From Pseudomonas sp. PSB18 (GTDB lineage: Bacteria > Pseudomonadota > Gammaproteobacteria > Pseudomonadales > Pseudomonadaceae), in NCBI RefSeq assembly GCF_014596565.1, contig NZ_NOIN01000004.1, positions 1 to 64,000 of the forward strand: a stretch of 64,000 nt of DNA, given 5' to 3'. The notes under the pieces were generated by a model, which searched no databases, was not told where the DNA came from, and saw only the letters and a list, made by a program, of their open reading frames with translations. Position numbers and translations under genes: made by a program. The stretch's first letter is position 1; every line of letters starts with the position of its first letter. This document shows positions 1-9,145 of the stretch, piece after piece.

Positions 1-30
1 AACCACTTGCGCTTTCGATCTCTCGTTAGC

Positions 31-280
31 GGGAGGCGAATTCTACAGCGTTAGTCGCTGCTGTCAACACCTCTTTTTCACCGCTTTCGACCGAGAAGAT
101 CGAACCGTCAACCGGGCCCAATAACGCACCCTGCCGACTCCTTCCGGACTTCGATGAACTGAAGCCCTGCGCCGCCTTTAAACGTCTAACTCATTGAAAC
201 TCAAGGAGTTTTCCGCTTCGACTGCGCCGGAAGTGGGGCGAATTATAGAGACTCAGAATCTGCCGTCAACACCTATTTTC
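31..280. repeat. Two diverged copies of an intergenic element
   Basis: Two stretches, about 31-79 and 233-280, share the same plan: a G-rich start followed by gcgaatt, a short AT-rich core, then tgtcaacacct or cgtcaacacct and a T-run. They lie about 200 bases apart in direct orientation. I see no gene in the first 357 bases. The element resembles intergenic sequences I associate with Pseudomonas genomes, but its role is unknown to me. The repeat relation is seen by eye only. Confidence 0.45.
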
Positions 281-315
281 ATGTTTCTGTCATAACGGTC
301 AAAAACCCCCATAAA

Positions 316-349
316 CAAAGAGGCCGACGCTTACGCGCCGGCCTCTTTG
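316..349. terminator. Rho-independent terminator of bauC
   Basis: An 11-bp stem (316-326 with 339-349) continues after a mismatch into a further CGC/GCG pairing around a TTAC loop. A-rich sequence lies on one side and T-rich on the other. It begins nine bases beyond the bauC stop codon (minus strand), so it most likely ends the bau transcript; its symmetry would let it also stop transcription from the left. Confidence 0.8.
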
Positions 350-357
350 TCTATCCA

Positions 358-1851
358 TTACAAACTGGGAAACGCGAACTGCGAAGCTTCATGGCTGGCG
401 CGTTGAGGCCAGCGCTGGGTGATGGCCTTGCGGCGGGTATAGAAACGCACGCCATCCGGACCGTAGGCGTGCAGGTCGCCAAACAACGAACGCTTCCAAC
501 CGCCAAAGCTGTGATAGGCCACAGGTACAGGCAGCGGTACGTTGACGCCAACCATGCCCACTTCAATCTCATCGCAGAACAACCGCGCCGCTTCGCCATC
601 GCGGGTGAAGATGCAGGTGCCGTTGCCATACTCGTGATCGTTGATCAGTTGCATGGCCTCCTCCAGGCTGTTGACCCGGACAATGCACAGCACCGGGCCA
701 AAAATCTCTTCTTTATAGATGCGCATCTCTGGCGTCACACGATCAAACAGGCAACCACCCAGGAAGAAGCCATCTTCGTGGCCCGTCACGCTCAGGCCAC
801 GGCCGTCGACTACCAGCGAAGCACCTGCCGAAACACCGTCCTCTATATAGCCGCTGACCTTGTCGCGATGCTGACTGGTCACCAACGGCCCCATGTCCAG
901 ACCGCAAGAAGTACCGGCACCGATTTTCAGCGCCTGGATCTGCGGCACCAGCTTGGCTACCAGCGCATCCGCCACCTGGTCGCCCACGCAGACAGCCACC
1001 GAAATCGCCATGCAACGTTCGCCGCACGAACCATAGGCCGCCCCCATCAACGCATTGACGGCGTTATCCAGGTCGGCATCCGGCATCAGCACGGCATGGT
1101 TCTTCGCCCCGCCCAGTGCCTGAACGCGTTTACCGCAACGGGTCCCCTCGGCGTAGATGTACTCGGCAATCGGTGTCGAGCCGACAAAACTCAGCGCCTT
1201 CACCTCCGGCGCCTCGATCAGTGCATCCACGGCAACCTTGTCGCCATGTACGACACTCAATACGCCCTCAGGCAATCCAGCTTCCAGCAGCAATTGTGCA
1301 ATCAGCAGTGTCGAGCTTGGGTCACGCTCGGATGGCTTGAGAATGAAGCAGTTGCCGCAAACGATCGCCAGCGGATACATCCACAGTGGAACCATCGCCG
1401 GGAAGTTGAACGGGGTGATACCCGCCACGACGCCCAACGGCTGAAAATCCGACCAGGCATCGATGTTCGGCCCTACGTTGCGGCTGTATTCACCCTTCAG
1501 AACTTCCGGAGCTGCGCAGGCGAACTCGACGTTCTCGATACCCCGCTTGAGCTCACCGGCTGCATCTTCCAGAGTCTTGCCATGCTCCTCGCTGATCATC
1601 TGCGCGATACGCGATTCGTTCTGTTCCAGCAACTGCTTGAAACGAAACATCACCTGGGCACGCTTGGCAGCCGGCGTCTTGCGCCAGGCCGGGAATGCTG
1701 CGGTGGCGGCATCGATGGCCTTTTGGACGGTCGCGCGATCGGCCAGCGACACCTTGTGGATAGCCTGGCCAGTGGATGGATTGAAAACGTCCGCTGTACG
1801 CGTGTTGTCGTTTATCAGTTCGCCATTGATCAGATGCGGGATGAGACTCAT
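358..1851 (-). CDS. bauC: CoA-acylating (methyl)malonate-semialdehyde dehydrogenase, BauC/MmsA type
   Basis: NAD-dependent aldehyde dehydrogenase of 497 residues, the usual length for the MmsA/IolA family. It oxidises malonate semialdehyde (3-oxopropanoate) to acetyl-CoA and CO2. The catalytic cysteine is Cys280 in the GERCMAIS motif, and the motif NFPAMVPLW near residue 150 is typical of the CoA-acylating branch. The ATG at 1851 follows GGAG at a good distance. It lies 70 bases downstream of the beta-alanine transaminase on the same strand, which argues for BauC (3-oxopropanoate dehydrogenase) rather than the valine-pathway MmsA. The P. aeruginosa operon also contains bauB and bauD; bauB is absent between these two genes here. 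Confidence 0.88.
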   Translation of the reverse strand: MSLIPHLINGELINDNTRTADVFNPSTGQAIHKVSLADRATVQKAIDAATAAFPAWRKTPAAKRAQVMFRFKQLLEQNESRIAQMISEEHGKTLEDAAGELKRGIENVEFACAAPEVLKGEYSRNVGPNIDAWSDFQPLGVVAGITPFNFPAMVPLWMYPLAIVCGNCFILKPSERDPSSTLLIAQLLLEAGLPEGVLSVVHGDKVAVDALIEAPEVKALSFVGSTPIAEYIYAEGTRCGKRVQALGGAKNHAVLMPDADLDNAVNALMGAAYGSCGERCMAISVAVCVGDQVADALVAKLVPQIQALKIGAGTSCGLDMGPLVTSQHRDKVSGYIEDGVSAGASLVVDGRGLSVTGHEDGFFLGGCLFDRVTPEMRIYKEEIFGPVLCIVRVNSLEEAMQLINDHEYGNGTCIFTRDGEAARLFCDEIEVGMVGVNVPLPVPVAYHSFGGWKRSLFGDLHAYGPDGVRFYTRRKAITQRWPQRASHEASQFAFPSL

Positions 1852-1866
1852 GGGGACTCCAGTTTT

Positions 1867-1875
1867 TTATCCACA
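1867..1875 (+). promoter_or_regulatory. Consensus DnaA box TTATCCACA
   Basis: A perfect nine-base DnaA box lies just upstream of bauC in the bauA-bauC gap. Single boxes occur by chance in a genome, so a function is not implied. Confidence 0.3.
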
Positions 1876-1921
1876 GGCTCCCGCGACCAGGCGCCTGTCG
1901 TTGAAGGTGATAGGGAGGCAG

Positions 1922-3271
1922 TCAGTCGAGCTTGTTCAACACTTCACCAACCGCGTCGAACAGACGATCCAGATCCTGTGGCTTGCTGTTGAACGTTGGC
2001 CCGAACTGCAGGGTGTCGCCACCGAAGCGGACATAGAAGCCTGCCTTCCACAACGCCATGCCGGCCTCGAACGGACGGACGATCGCATCGCCGTCCCGCG
2101 GAGCGATCTGGATCGCGCCGGCCAGGCCAAAGTTGCGGATGTCGATCACGTTCTTCGCGCCTTTGATCCCATGCAGAACCTTTTCGAAATGTGGCGCAAC
2201 TTCGGCCACGCTCTGCACCAGGTTTTCCTTTTGCAGCAGATCCAGTGCCGCCAGGCCCGCCGCGCAGGCCACCGGGTGCGCCGAATAGGTGTAGCCGTGA
2301 GGAAACTCCACCGCGTACTCAGGCGTCGGCTGGTTCATGAAGGTCTGGTAGATCTCGCTGCTGGCAATGACCGCCCCCATGGGAATCGCACCGTTGGTGA
2401 CTTGCTTGGCGATGCACATCAAGTCAGGGGTCACGCCGAAACTGTCTGCACCGAACATCGAACCCGTGCGGCCGAAACCGGTGATCACTTCGTCGAACAC
2501 CAGCAGGATATTGTGCTGGTCGCAGATCTGCCGCAGGCGCTTGAGATAGCCCTCAGGCGGAACCAGCACCCCGGCGGACCCGGCCAACGGCTCGACGAAG
2601 ACGGCCGCGATGTTGGAGGCGTCATGCAACTCGATCAGCTTCAGCAGCTCGTCGGCCAGGGCAATGCCACCTTCTTTCGGCATGCCGCGGGAATAGGCAT
2701 TGCTCGCCAGCAAGGTATGCGGCAGGTGATCGACATCGGCCATCGCCTGACCGAACAGTTTGCGGTTGCCACTCACGCCGCCCAGGCTGGTACCGGCGAT
2801 GTTCACGCCGTGGTAGCCGCGGGCACGGCCGATCATTTTGGTCTTGGTGGCCTGGCCCTTGAGACGCCAGTAGGCGCGCACCATCTTCACCGCCGTATCG
2901 GCGCACTCGGAACCGGAATCGGTGAAAAACACATGATTGAGGTTGCCCGGCGTCAGGCTGGTGATTTTTTCCGCCAGTTGGAACGACAGCGGATGGCCAT
3001 ACTGGAACCCCGGTGAATAATCGAGGGTGCCCAGCTGTTTGGCGACCGCGTCCTGGATTTCCTTGCGAGTGTGCCCGGCCCCGCAGGTCCACAACCCCGA
3101 CAGAGAGTCATACACCTTGCGCCCGTGTTCATCGATCAGCCAACTGCCCTCGGCACCGACGATCAGGCGCGGGTCGCGCTGAAAGTTGCGGTTGGCGGTG
3201 TAGGGCATCCAGTGGGCATCGAGTTTGAGCTGACTGGCCAGAGAACTGGCCGCGTGTTCGGGCATGTTCAT
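1922..3271 (-). CDS. bauA: Beta-alanine:pyruvate transaminase
   Basis: Class-III PLP-dependent aminotransferase of 449 residues that moves the amino group of beta-alanine to pyruvate, giving malonate semialdehyde and alanine. The PLP lysine is Lys289 in the motif IAKQVTNGAIPMG, preceded by the cofactor aspartate in FDEVITGFGRTG. The sequence closely matches what I recall of P. aeruginosa BauA across its length. I place the start at the ATG at 3271, about nine bases after GAGG; a TTG at 3277 is the alternative. It is transcribed towards bauC and away from the LysR gene. Confidence 0.9.
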   Translation of the reverse strand: MNMPEHAASSLASQLKLDAHWMPYTANRNFQRDPRLIVGAEGSWLIDEHGRKVYDSLSGLWTCGAGHTRKEIQDAVAKQLGTLDYSPGFQYGHPLSFQLAEKITSLTPGNLNHVFFTDSGSECADTAVKMVRAYWRLKGQATKTKMIGRARGYHGVNIAGTSLGGVSGNRKLFGQAMADVDHLPHTLLASNAYSRGMPKEGGIALADELLKLIELHDASNIAAVFVEPLAGSAGVLVPPEGYLKRLRQICDQHNILLVFDEVITGFGRTGSMFGADSFGVTPDLMCIAKQVTNGAIPMGAVIASSEIYQTFMNQPTPEYAVEFPHGYTYSAHPVACAAGLAALDLLQKENLVQSVAEVAPHFEKVLHGIKGAKNVIDIRNFGLAGAIQIAPRDGDAIVRPFEAGMALWKAGFYVRFGGDTLQFGPTFNSKPQDLDRLFDAVGEVLNKLD

Positions 3272-3393
3272 CGACAAAACCTCGCAAGATATGAACGGTA
3301 TCGGGGCAAACGCCTGGTTGCGGCTAAGTTGCCACGACGATAAAGTCGGTGAAATCCAACTTTTCTAACCTTCAGTCAGTGGATTACTAAACT

Positions 3394-4314
3394 ATGAGCG
3401 TTCGCCGCCCCGATCCGCTGGCCCAAGTCAGCGACTTTGATATTCGCCTGCTGCGCATCTTCCGTAGCGTAGTGGAATGTGGGGGATTTTCCGCGGCGGA
3501 AACGGTCCTGGGTATCGGTCGCTCGGCCATCAGCCAACAAATGAGCGATCTTGAACAGCGCCTGGGCTTGCGTCTGTGTCAGCGTGGGCGCGCGGGATTC
3601 TCACTGACGGAAGAAGGACGCGAGGTCTATCAGTCGGCCCTGCAACTGCTCAGTGCGCTGGAAAGCTTTCGCACCGAGGTCAATGGCCTGCATCAACACT
3701 TGCGCGGCGAACTGAACATCGGCCTGACCGACAATCTCGTCACCCTCCCCCACATGCGCATCACCCATGCCCTGGCTCAATTGAAGGAGCGCGGGCCCGA
3801 CGTGCAAATCCAGATTCGCATGATCGCTCCCAATGAAGTCGAACAAGGTGTTCTCGACGGCCGCCTGCACGTCGGCGTGGTCCCTCAGGCCAGCGCCCTT
3901 TCCGGGCTGGAGTACCAGCCGCTCTACAGCGAGCGTTCGCTGTTGTATTGCGCGGTCGGGCATCCCCTGTTTTATGTGGACGACCTGCAGCTCGATGAAA
4001 CCCGCCTCAACAGCCAGGATGCCATCGCCCCCACCTTTCGCCTGCCGATCGACATCCAGGCCCATTACCAGGCGCTCAATTGCACCGCCAGTGCATCGGA
4101 CCGCGAAGGCATGGCGTTCCTGATCCTCACCGGTCGCTACATCGGCTACCTGCCGGATCACTACGCCAACCTCTGGGTCCAGCAAGGCCGGTTACGAGCC
4201 CTGAAACCCACGACGCGGTTCTATGACCTGAGCCTGGCTTCGGTAACGCGCAAGGGTCGCCGCCCACATCTGGTGCTGGAGAGTTTTCTCGACAGCCTGG
4301 CGGCAACCCGCTAG
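3394..4314 (+). CDS. bauR: LysR-family regulator, probable BauR
   Basis: LysR-type activator of 306 residues. The N-terminal winged helix is visible at about residues 12-70 (FSAAETVLGIGRSAISQQMSDLE), followed by a periplasmic-binding-like effector domain. It is divergent from bauA with a 122-base shared intergenic region, the classic LysR arrangement, and BauR is the known LysR regulator beside bauABCD in P. aeruginosa. The inducer is expected to be beta-alanine. The name rests on family plus position. No strong Shine-Dalgarno precedes the ATG. Confidence 0.8.
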   Translation: MSVRRPDPLAQVSDFDIRLLRIFRSVVECGGFSAAETVLGIGRSAISQQMSDLEQRLGLRLCQRGRAGFSLTEEGREVYQSALQLLSALESFRTEVNGLHQHLRGELNIGLTDNLVTLPHMRITHALAQLKERGPDVQIQIRMIAPNEVEQGVLDGRLHVGVVPQASALSGLEYQPLYSERSLLYCAVGHPLFYVDDLQLDETRLNSQDAIAPTFRLPIDIQAHYQALNCTASASDREGMAFLILTGRYIGYLPDHYANLWVQQGRLRALKPTTRFYDLSLASVTRKGRRPHLVLESFLDSLAATR

Positions 4315-4402
4315 TGGCTTTTGTGGTGGCAACACTTGTCGGATCGGTGCCGGTGCGCTATCAACGCATTTGCTTGCCCACAGACCCAGCCCGGAAACGT
4401 CC

Positions 4403-5053
4403 ATGACCTTTGAAGTCCCAGCCCACGGTGGCAAGCCCACCGGCCGCATTCGTCAGAAGAACGAAGAGACCATCCTCAAGGCTGCTGAAGATGAATTCGC
4501 TCGTCACGGATTCAAAGGCACCAGCATGAATACCATCGCGCTGAACGCCGGACTGCCCAAGGCGAACCTGCACTATTACTTCACCAACAAACTCGGGCTC
4601 TATGGGGCAGTGCTGAGCAACATCATCGAGTTGTGGGACAGCACCTTCAATACCCTCACCGCCGAGGATGACCCGGCCGAGGCATTGACCCGCTACATTC
4701 GCGCCAAGATGGAGTTTTCCCGTCGCCACCCCCAGGCGTCGAGGATCTTCGCCATGGAAGTGATCAGCGGCGGCGAGTGCCTGAGCGAATACTTCAACCA
4801 GGACTACCGCGCCTGGTTCAAGGGCCGCGCGGCGGTGTTCCAGGCCTGGATCGACGCCGGCAAGATGGACCCGATCGACCCGGTGCACCTGATCTTCCTG
4901 CTATGGGGCAGCACCCAGCATTACGCCGACTTCGCCACCCAGATCTGCCGCGTGACCGGTCGCAGCAAATTGAGCAAGCAAGACATGATCGATGCCGGCG
5001 ACAACCTGATCCGCATCATTCTCAAAGGCTGCGGCCTGACACCCACCCTCTAA
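4403..5053 (+). CDS. TetR-family regulator with RutR-type C-terminal domain
   Basis: 216-residue TetR/AcrR repressor. The helix-turn-helix sits near residues 20-62 (AAEDEFARHGFKGTSMNTIALNAGLPKANLHYYF split around the turn), and the ligand domain resembles the YcdC/RutR group that senses pyrimidines or related compounds. I use the ATG at 4403 because the family signature begins shortly after it; an upstream in-frame start at 4370 would add eleven non-conserved residues. Neighbouring bau genes make a link to beta-alanine, an end product of pyrimidine breakdown, plausible but unproven. Confidence 0.75.
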   Translation: MTFEVPAHGGKPTGRIRQKNEETILKAAEDEFARHGFKGTSMNTIALNAGLPKANLHYYFTNKLGLYGAVLSNIIELWDSTFNTLTAEDDPAEALTRYIRAKMEFSRRHPQASRIFAMEVISGGECLSEYFNQDYRAWFKGRAAVFQAWIDAGKMDPIDPVHLIFLLWGSTQHYADFATQICRVTGRSKLSKQDMIDAGDNLIRIILKGCGLTPTL

Positions 5054-5060
5054 GACGCTC

Positions 5061-5642
5061 ATGCCTTTTACTCTCGTTGGCTTTTGCGAATACCGCGAAG
5101 AAATTCGTAAAAGCCGCTTCATCACCTTCGCCGCCCCCATCACCAGCCCCGCCGATGCCCAGGCCTTTATCGAACAACACAGCGACCTGAACGCCACGCA
5201 CAACTGCTGGGCCTGGAAGCTGGGCGATCAATACCGCAGCAACGACGATGGCGAACCGGGGGGCACCGCCGGCCGCCCGATTCTGGCGGCGATCGAAGCC
5301 CAGGCCTGTGATCAGGTCGTGGTGCTGGTGATCCGCTGGTATGGCGGTATCCAGCTGGGTACCGGCGGACTGGCCCGGGCTTATGGCGGTGGCGCGAACA
5401 AGTGCCTGCAGAATGCCGAGAAGCTGGAACTGATCAGTCGCGTGCCCCTGCATTGCACCTGCGGGTTCGCGGAACTGGCCCTGGTGAAACTGCGGGTTGC
5501 CGAATGCGGTGGCCTGGTCAACACAGAAGGGTTTACCGCCAACGGCGTGGAATTGCAGTTGGCGGTGGGTGAAGGCCAGATCGATACGCTGCAAAAGCAA
5601 CTGGCCGATTTGAGTCGCGGCCGGATCCTGCTGGAGCGTTAA
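5061..5642 (+). CDS. yigZ: IMPACT/YigZ family protein
   Basis: 193-residue protein of the YigZ/IMPACT family, normal length for bacterial members. The N-terminal domain carries the family core around residues 45-110 (HNCWAWKLGD, DDGEPGGTAGRPIL, VVLVIRWYGGIQLGTGGL). A small ferredoxin-like C-terminal domain follows. Eukaryotic IMPACT acts on translational control through GCN2; the bacterial role is not settled. It starts seven bases after the TetR gene, so the two are probably cotranscribed. Confidence 0.85.
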   Translation: MPFTLVGFCEYREEIRKSRFITFAAPITSPADAQAFIEQHSDLNATHNCWAWKLGDQYRSNDDGEPGGTAGRPILAAIEAQACDQVVVLVIRWYGGIQLGTGGLARAYGGGANKCLQNAEKLELISRVPLHCTCGFAELALVKLRVAECGGLVNTEGFTANGVELQLAVGEGQIDTLQKQLADLSRGRILLER

Positions 5643-5945
5643 GTTTTATTTGCCCACACCTGCTGTGCACCCGACTGTGGATAACCTGAGCACATCCGCC
5701 TGTAACCCTTCTGTCATGCGGCTTTGCGAGGGTTGCTCATTTTTCGTCCAGATACTCGCCTGTCCGCTAAATGAGCCAGCAAAACAAACGCTTGCAGCGA
5801 GTTATCACCTTTGGAAGAAAGCCGCCCGGTGCTTATGCCCGAGTTCGCGGCTTGCGCACAATAACTGTGGAGCAAGCTGTGGATAACCCGTTCATGGCTC
5901 ACGCGACCCCAAGAAGAGCATGGCTCCCAGGCGCTTGTTCATTTT
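5643..5945. other. Gene-free spacer with two consensus DnaA boxes
   Basis: No convincing gene lies in this 303-base spacer. It contains TGTGGATAA, the reverse complement of the DnaA box, at 5676-5684 and again at 5878-5886, in the same orientation. A partial copy (CTGTGGA) lies just before the second. AT content rises at the right edge. It is not oriC, because dnaA, rpmH and gyrB are absent nearby. Confidence 0.4.
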
Positions 5946-6389
5946 TTAACCATTCGTTAACGAGTGATCACGCTTCCAGCTTGAATCCGTGTTCTCGCCA
6001 CGCATGGGTAACAGTTGGACAACACCCCACACCAGTTCGAGGACCAGGAATATCCACACCAGCGCACTGGCGCCGTGCAGCAGCGCGTAACACATCCAGG
6101 TCGCAAACAGGAATCGCCCTGCCGCGTCATACCGTCCGTACAGGGGGCGCGGATCCCGAATTCGCAGCACCGCCCATACACAAACGATCGAGCCCAGCAG
6201 ATTGGCCATCAACAGGTGCATAGGCGCAAACGTTGGCAGCTCGCCAGGCAGGTCGAGCATCTGGGTCACACCCAGCAACCAGCCGTGCAGGGCGGCGAAA
6301 CTCCATGGCGTGGCAAATGCTGCGGTTACGATCAGGTCGTACCAGGCGCTACCGAGCACCACGCGACGATATTGCGGTGAAGTCCACAT
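5946..6389 (-). CDS. Small inner-membrane protein, unknown function
   Basis: 147-residue hydrophobic protein with about four membrane segments (around residues 10-30, 55-80, 95-115 and 115-135 by eye). I set the start at the second in-frame ATG (6389), eight bases after GGAG; the ATG at 6395 is only two bases from GGAG. I do not recognise a named family. It is divergent from the MerR gene at 6470, which could regulate it. Confidence 0.65.
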   Translation of the reverse strand: MWTSPQYRRVVLGSAWYDLIVTAAFATPWSFAALHGWLLGVTQMLDLPGELPTFAPMHLLMANLLGSIVCVWAVLRIRDPRPLYGRYDAAGRFLFATWMCYALLHGASALVWIFLVLELVWGVVQLLPMRGENTDSSWKRDHSLTNG

Positions 6390-6469
6390 AGGCATTGCTC
6401 CAGATAATCAAGGAGCGAAAAGACTAAAGCCTGGGGTATGCTCCAAGGTCAAGCTTTCTGGAGATTGCC

Positions 6470-6820
6470 ATGCGAATCGGTGAACTGGCCCAGGCCTGTG
6501 CCGTCAGCCGCGACACGCTGCGCTTCTACGAGCAGCGCGGGCTGATTGCGGCGGGACGCAGCGCCAATGGGTATCGCGACTACCCCGAAGACATGGTGCA
6601 ACTGGTGCTCTATATCAAGACAGCCCAACGCCTGGGCTTTACCCTCGGCGAGATCGGCAACAGCGTCGCCTCCGTGCAGCAGGCACCCGACCCGGACCGC
6701 GCCGTGGCTGAGCTGCTGCAGAACAAATTGAACCTGATCGAAACCCGCATGACCGAACTCGACGCGTTGCGTCATGAGCTGAAACAACGGCTCGGACAAC
6801 GTTGTCCATTAAATCCGTGA
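6470..6820 (+). CDS. MerR-family regulator
   Basis: 116-residue MerR-type activator. The winged helix is at residues 1-40 (MRIGELAQACAVSRDTLRFYEQRGL) and the dimerisation helix at about 75-112. It has no cysteine pair at the C-terminus, so it is unlikely to sense metal; the closest general type is the oxidative/aldehyde-responsive MerR group. A GGAG site precedes the ATG. It runs into the SDR gene 25 bases downstream, which may be its target. Confidence 0.8.
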   Translation: MRIGELAQACAVSRDTLRFYEQRGLIAAGRSANGYRDYPEDMVQLVLYIKTAQRLGFTLGEIGNSVASVQQAPDPDRAVAELLQNKLNLIETRMTELDALRHELKQRLGQRCPLNP

Positions 6821-6844
6821 CCTTTTCTTTCAAGGATGCCCTTC

Positions 6845-7531
6845 ATGAATTCGGCAAAAAACGCATTGATCATCGGCGCCTCCCGGGGCTTGGGCCTTGG
6901 CCTGGTGAAGACCTTGCTGAGCGATGGCTGGAACGTGATCGCCACCGTGCGCAACCTGCAGAACGCAGAGGCATTGAAGGCGTTGGGCCCGGTGCGGATC
7001 GAGAAACTCGACATGGATGACCAGCAAGCCGTCATTGCCTTGAGCCAACAGCTCAAGGGCGAAACCTTCGACCTGTTGTTCGTCAATGCCGGCGTCAAAG
7101 GCCCGGATAACCAAGCCCCCGACGGCGCGACCCTGGCCGAGGTCGGCCAGTTGTTTTTCACCAACGCGGTGGCGCCGATCAACCTGGCCCAGCGATTCGT
7201 CGGGCAGATCCGCGACGGCAGCGGCGTGCTGGCGTTCATGAGTTCGGTGCTGGGCAGCGTGACCATGCCCGACGCCCCTGAATTGGCGCTGTACAAGGCA
7301 AGCAAGGCGGCCCTCAATTCCATGACCAACAGTTTCGTCACCCAATTGGGCGACCAGACATTGACCGTCCTGTCGCTGCATCCGGGCTGGGTGAAAACGG
7401 ACATGGGCGGTGAAGGGGCGGACATTGACGTCGACACCAGTACTCGCGGCTTGATCGACCAGGTCAATGCCTTTGCCGGCCGGGGTGGGCATCACTTCGT
7501 CAACTACAAGGGTGAGACGATTCCCTGGTAA
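6845..7531 (+). CDS. Short-chain dehydrogenase/reductase
   Basis: 228-residue classical SDR with a Rossmann fold: the cofactor motif GASRGLGLG lies near residue 12, a catalytic Ser is in FMSSVLGS, and the YKASKAA motif (Tyr-X3-Lys) near residue 150. The substrate cannot be read from sequence. The ATG at 6845 sits eight bases after AAGGA; the upstream ATG at 6836 overlaps that ribosome site and is rejected. Probably cotranscribed with the MerR gene. Confidence 0.82.
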   Translation: MNSAKNALIIGASRGLGLGLVKTLLSDGWNVIATVRNLQNAEALKALGPVRIEKLDMDDQQAVIALSQQLKGETFDLLFVNAGVKGPDNQAPDGATLAEVGQLFFTNAVAPINLAQRFVGQIRDGSGVLAFMSSVLGSVTMPDAPELALYKASKAALNSMTNSFVTQLGDQTLTVLSLHPGWVKTDMGGEGADIDVDTSTRGLIDQVNAFAGRGGHHFVNYKGETIPW

Positions 7532-7545
7532 TTTCACGCACAACC

Positions 7546-7636
7546 TGTGGGAGCGAGCCTGCTCGCGAAAGCGGAGTGTCATTCAACACCGCTGTTGGCT
7601 GATGCACCGCCTTCGCGAGCAGGCTCGCTCCCACAT
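7546..7636. repeat. REP pair (gtgggagcgag type)
   Basis: Two inverted copies of the common Pseudomonas REP palindrome, starting tgtgggagcgagcctgctcg and ending with its complement, separated by about 45 bases. They lie between the SDR gene and the 8-oxoguanine deaminase gene. Confidence 0.9.
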
Positions 7637-7777
7637 TTGAACTCGGTTGGAGAACTGGATATGTGCACCACAACCTGAGTAAACTCCGCACCTCGTCCCC
7701 CGCGGCGACCCTGGATCAGCAGACAGGGCATCACTGAGCTGGCTAACCTGAACCCACTTTCAGAGGAGCCGGCCACC

Positions 7778-9136
7778 ATGCCTGCGACCCGTACCTGGTT
7801 AAAAAACCCTCTCGCCATTTTCACTGCCAACGGCCTCGACGCCCGTGGCGGCCTGGTCCTGCAGGATGGCGTCATTGTCGAGCTGCTGAGCATCGGCCAG
7901 CGCCCCGCCCAACCTTGCGACCATGTCTTCGACGCCCGTGAGCATGTAATTCTTCCCGGGCTGATCAACACCCATCACCACTTCTATCAGACCTTGACCC
8001 GCGCCTGGGCACCGGTGGTGAACCAGCCGCTGTTCCCATGGTTGAAAACCCTCTATCCGGTATGGGCACAACTGACACCGGAAAAACTCGCCCTGGCGAC
8101 CAAAGTGGCCTTGGCCGAACTGCTCCTGTCGGGCTGCACCACGGCGGCCGATCACCATTACCTGTTTCCCGAAGGCTTGGAAAACGCCATCGATGTGCAG
8201 GTGCAAAGTGTGCGCGAACTGGGCATGCGAGCGATGCTGACCCGCGGCTCCATGAGCCTGGGCGAAGCTGACGGTGGCCTGCCGCCGCAGCAGACCGTGC
8301 AACAAGGCCAGGTGATTCTCGACGACAGCCAACGGTTGATCGACCGCTACCATGAACGCGGCGACGGTGCGCAGATCCAGATCGCCCTGGCGCCCTGCTC
8401 GCCGTTTTCGGTCACCCCTGAAATCATGCAGGCCAGCGCCGCCCTGGCGGAGCAGTTGGATGTCCGCCTGCACACCCACCTGGCCGAAACCCTCGACGAA
8501 GAAGATTTCTGCCTGCAACGCTTCGGCTTGCGCACCGTGGATTACCTGGACAGCGTCGGCTGGCTCGGCCCACGTACCTGGCTGGCCCACGGCATTCACT
8601 TCAATCCCGAGGAGATCGCCCGGCTCGGCGCCGCCGGCACCGGTATCTGCCATTGCCCAAGCTCCAACATGCGCCTGGCCTCGGGCATCTGCCCCACCCT
8701 CGAACTGACCGCCGCCGGCGCCCCGCTGGGCCTCGGCGTGGACGGCTCGGCCTCCAACGACGCCTCGAACATGATTCTCGAAACCCGCCAGGCGCTGTAC
8801 ATCCAACGCCTGCGCTATGGCGCGCAAGCGATCACACCGGAGCGGGTGCTGGGCTGGGCAACCCAGGGCTCGGCAAAATTGCTTGGGCGTAGTGACATCG
8901 GCGAGTTGGCAGTCGGCAAGCAGGCCGATCTGGCGTTGTTCAAGCTCGACGAACTGCGCTTCTCCGGCAGCCACGATCCGGTTTCAGCGCTGTTGTTGTG
9001 CGGCGCGGATCGAGCGGACCGGGTGATGGTCGGCGGGCAATGGCGGGTCATCGATGGTCAGGTCGAAGGCTTGGATTTGAAAGGCTTGATCGCTGATCAC
9101 AGCCAGGCGGCGCGGGAGTTGATCGCGGGCGTCTGA
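7778..9136 (+). CDS. 8-oxoguanine deaminase
   Basis: 452-residue amidohydrolase of the ATZ/TRZ type. Metal ligands are visible in PGLINTHHHF (about residue 66), HTHLAE (about 238), LAHGIHF (about 273) and the aspartate of GVDGSASND (about 325). The double His-His-His segment and overall length match 8-oxoguanine deaminase (PA0142 family), which converts 8-oxoguanine to uric acid; guanine or isoguanine activity cannot be excluded from sequence. A strong AGAGGAG precedes the ATG. It is followed 1.4 kb later by an adenine deaminase, as in P. aeruginosa. Confidence 0.82.
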   Translation: MPATRTWLKNPLAIFTANGLDARGGLVLQDGVIVELLSIGQRPAQPCDHVFDAREHVILPGLINTHHHFYQTLTRAWAPVVNQPLFPWLKTLYPVWAQLTPEKLALATKVALAELLLSGCTTAADHHYLFPEGLENAIDVQVQSVRELGMRAMLTRGSMSLGEADGGLPPQQTVQQGQVILDDSQRLIDRYHERGDGAQIQIALAPCSPFSVTPEIMQASAALAEQLDVRLHTHLAETLDEEDFCLQRFGLRTVDYLDSVGWLGPRTWLAHGIHFNPEEIARLGAAGTGICHCPSSNMRLASGICPTLELTAAGAPLGLGVDGSASNDASNMILETRQALYIQRLRYGAQAITPERVLGWATQGSAKLLGRSDIGELAVGKQADLALFKLDELRFSGSHDPVSALLLCGADRADRVMVGGQWRVIDGQVEGLDLKGLIADHSQAARELIAGV

Positions 9137-9145
9137 TCGAATGCT

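Noticed and set aside
5643..5945. DnaA boxes as a chromosomal origin
   Set aside because: No dnaA, rpmH, gyrB or mnmE nearby; just two boxes.
7546..7636. REP pairs as CRISPR repeats
   Set aside because: Only two inverted copies with variable spacers, no direct repeat array and no cas genes.
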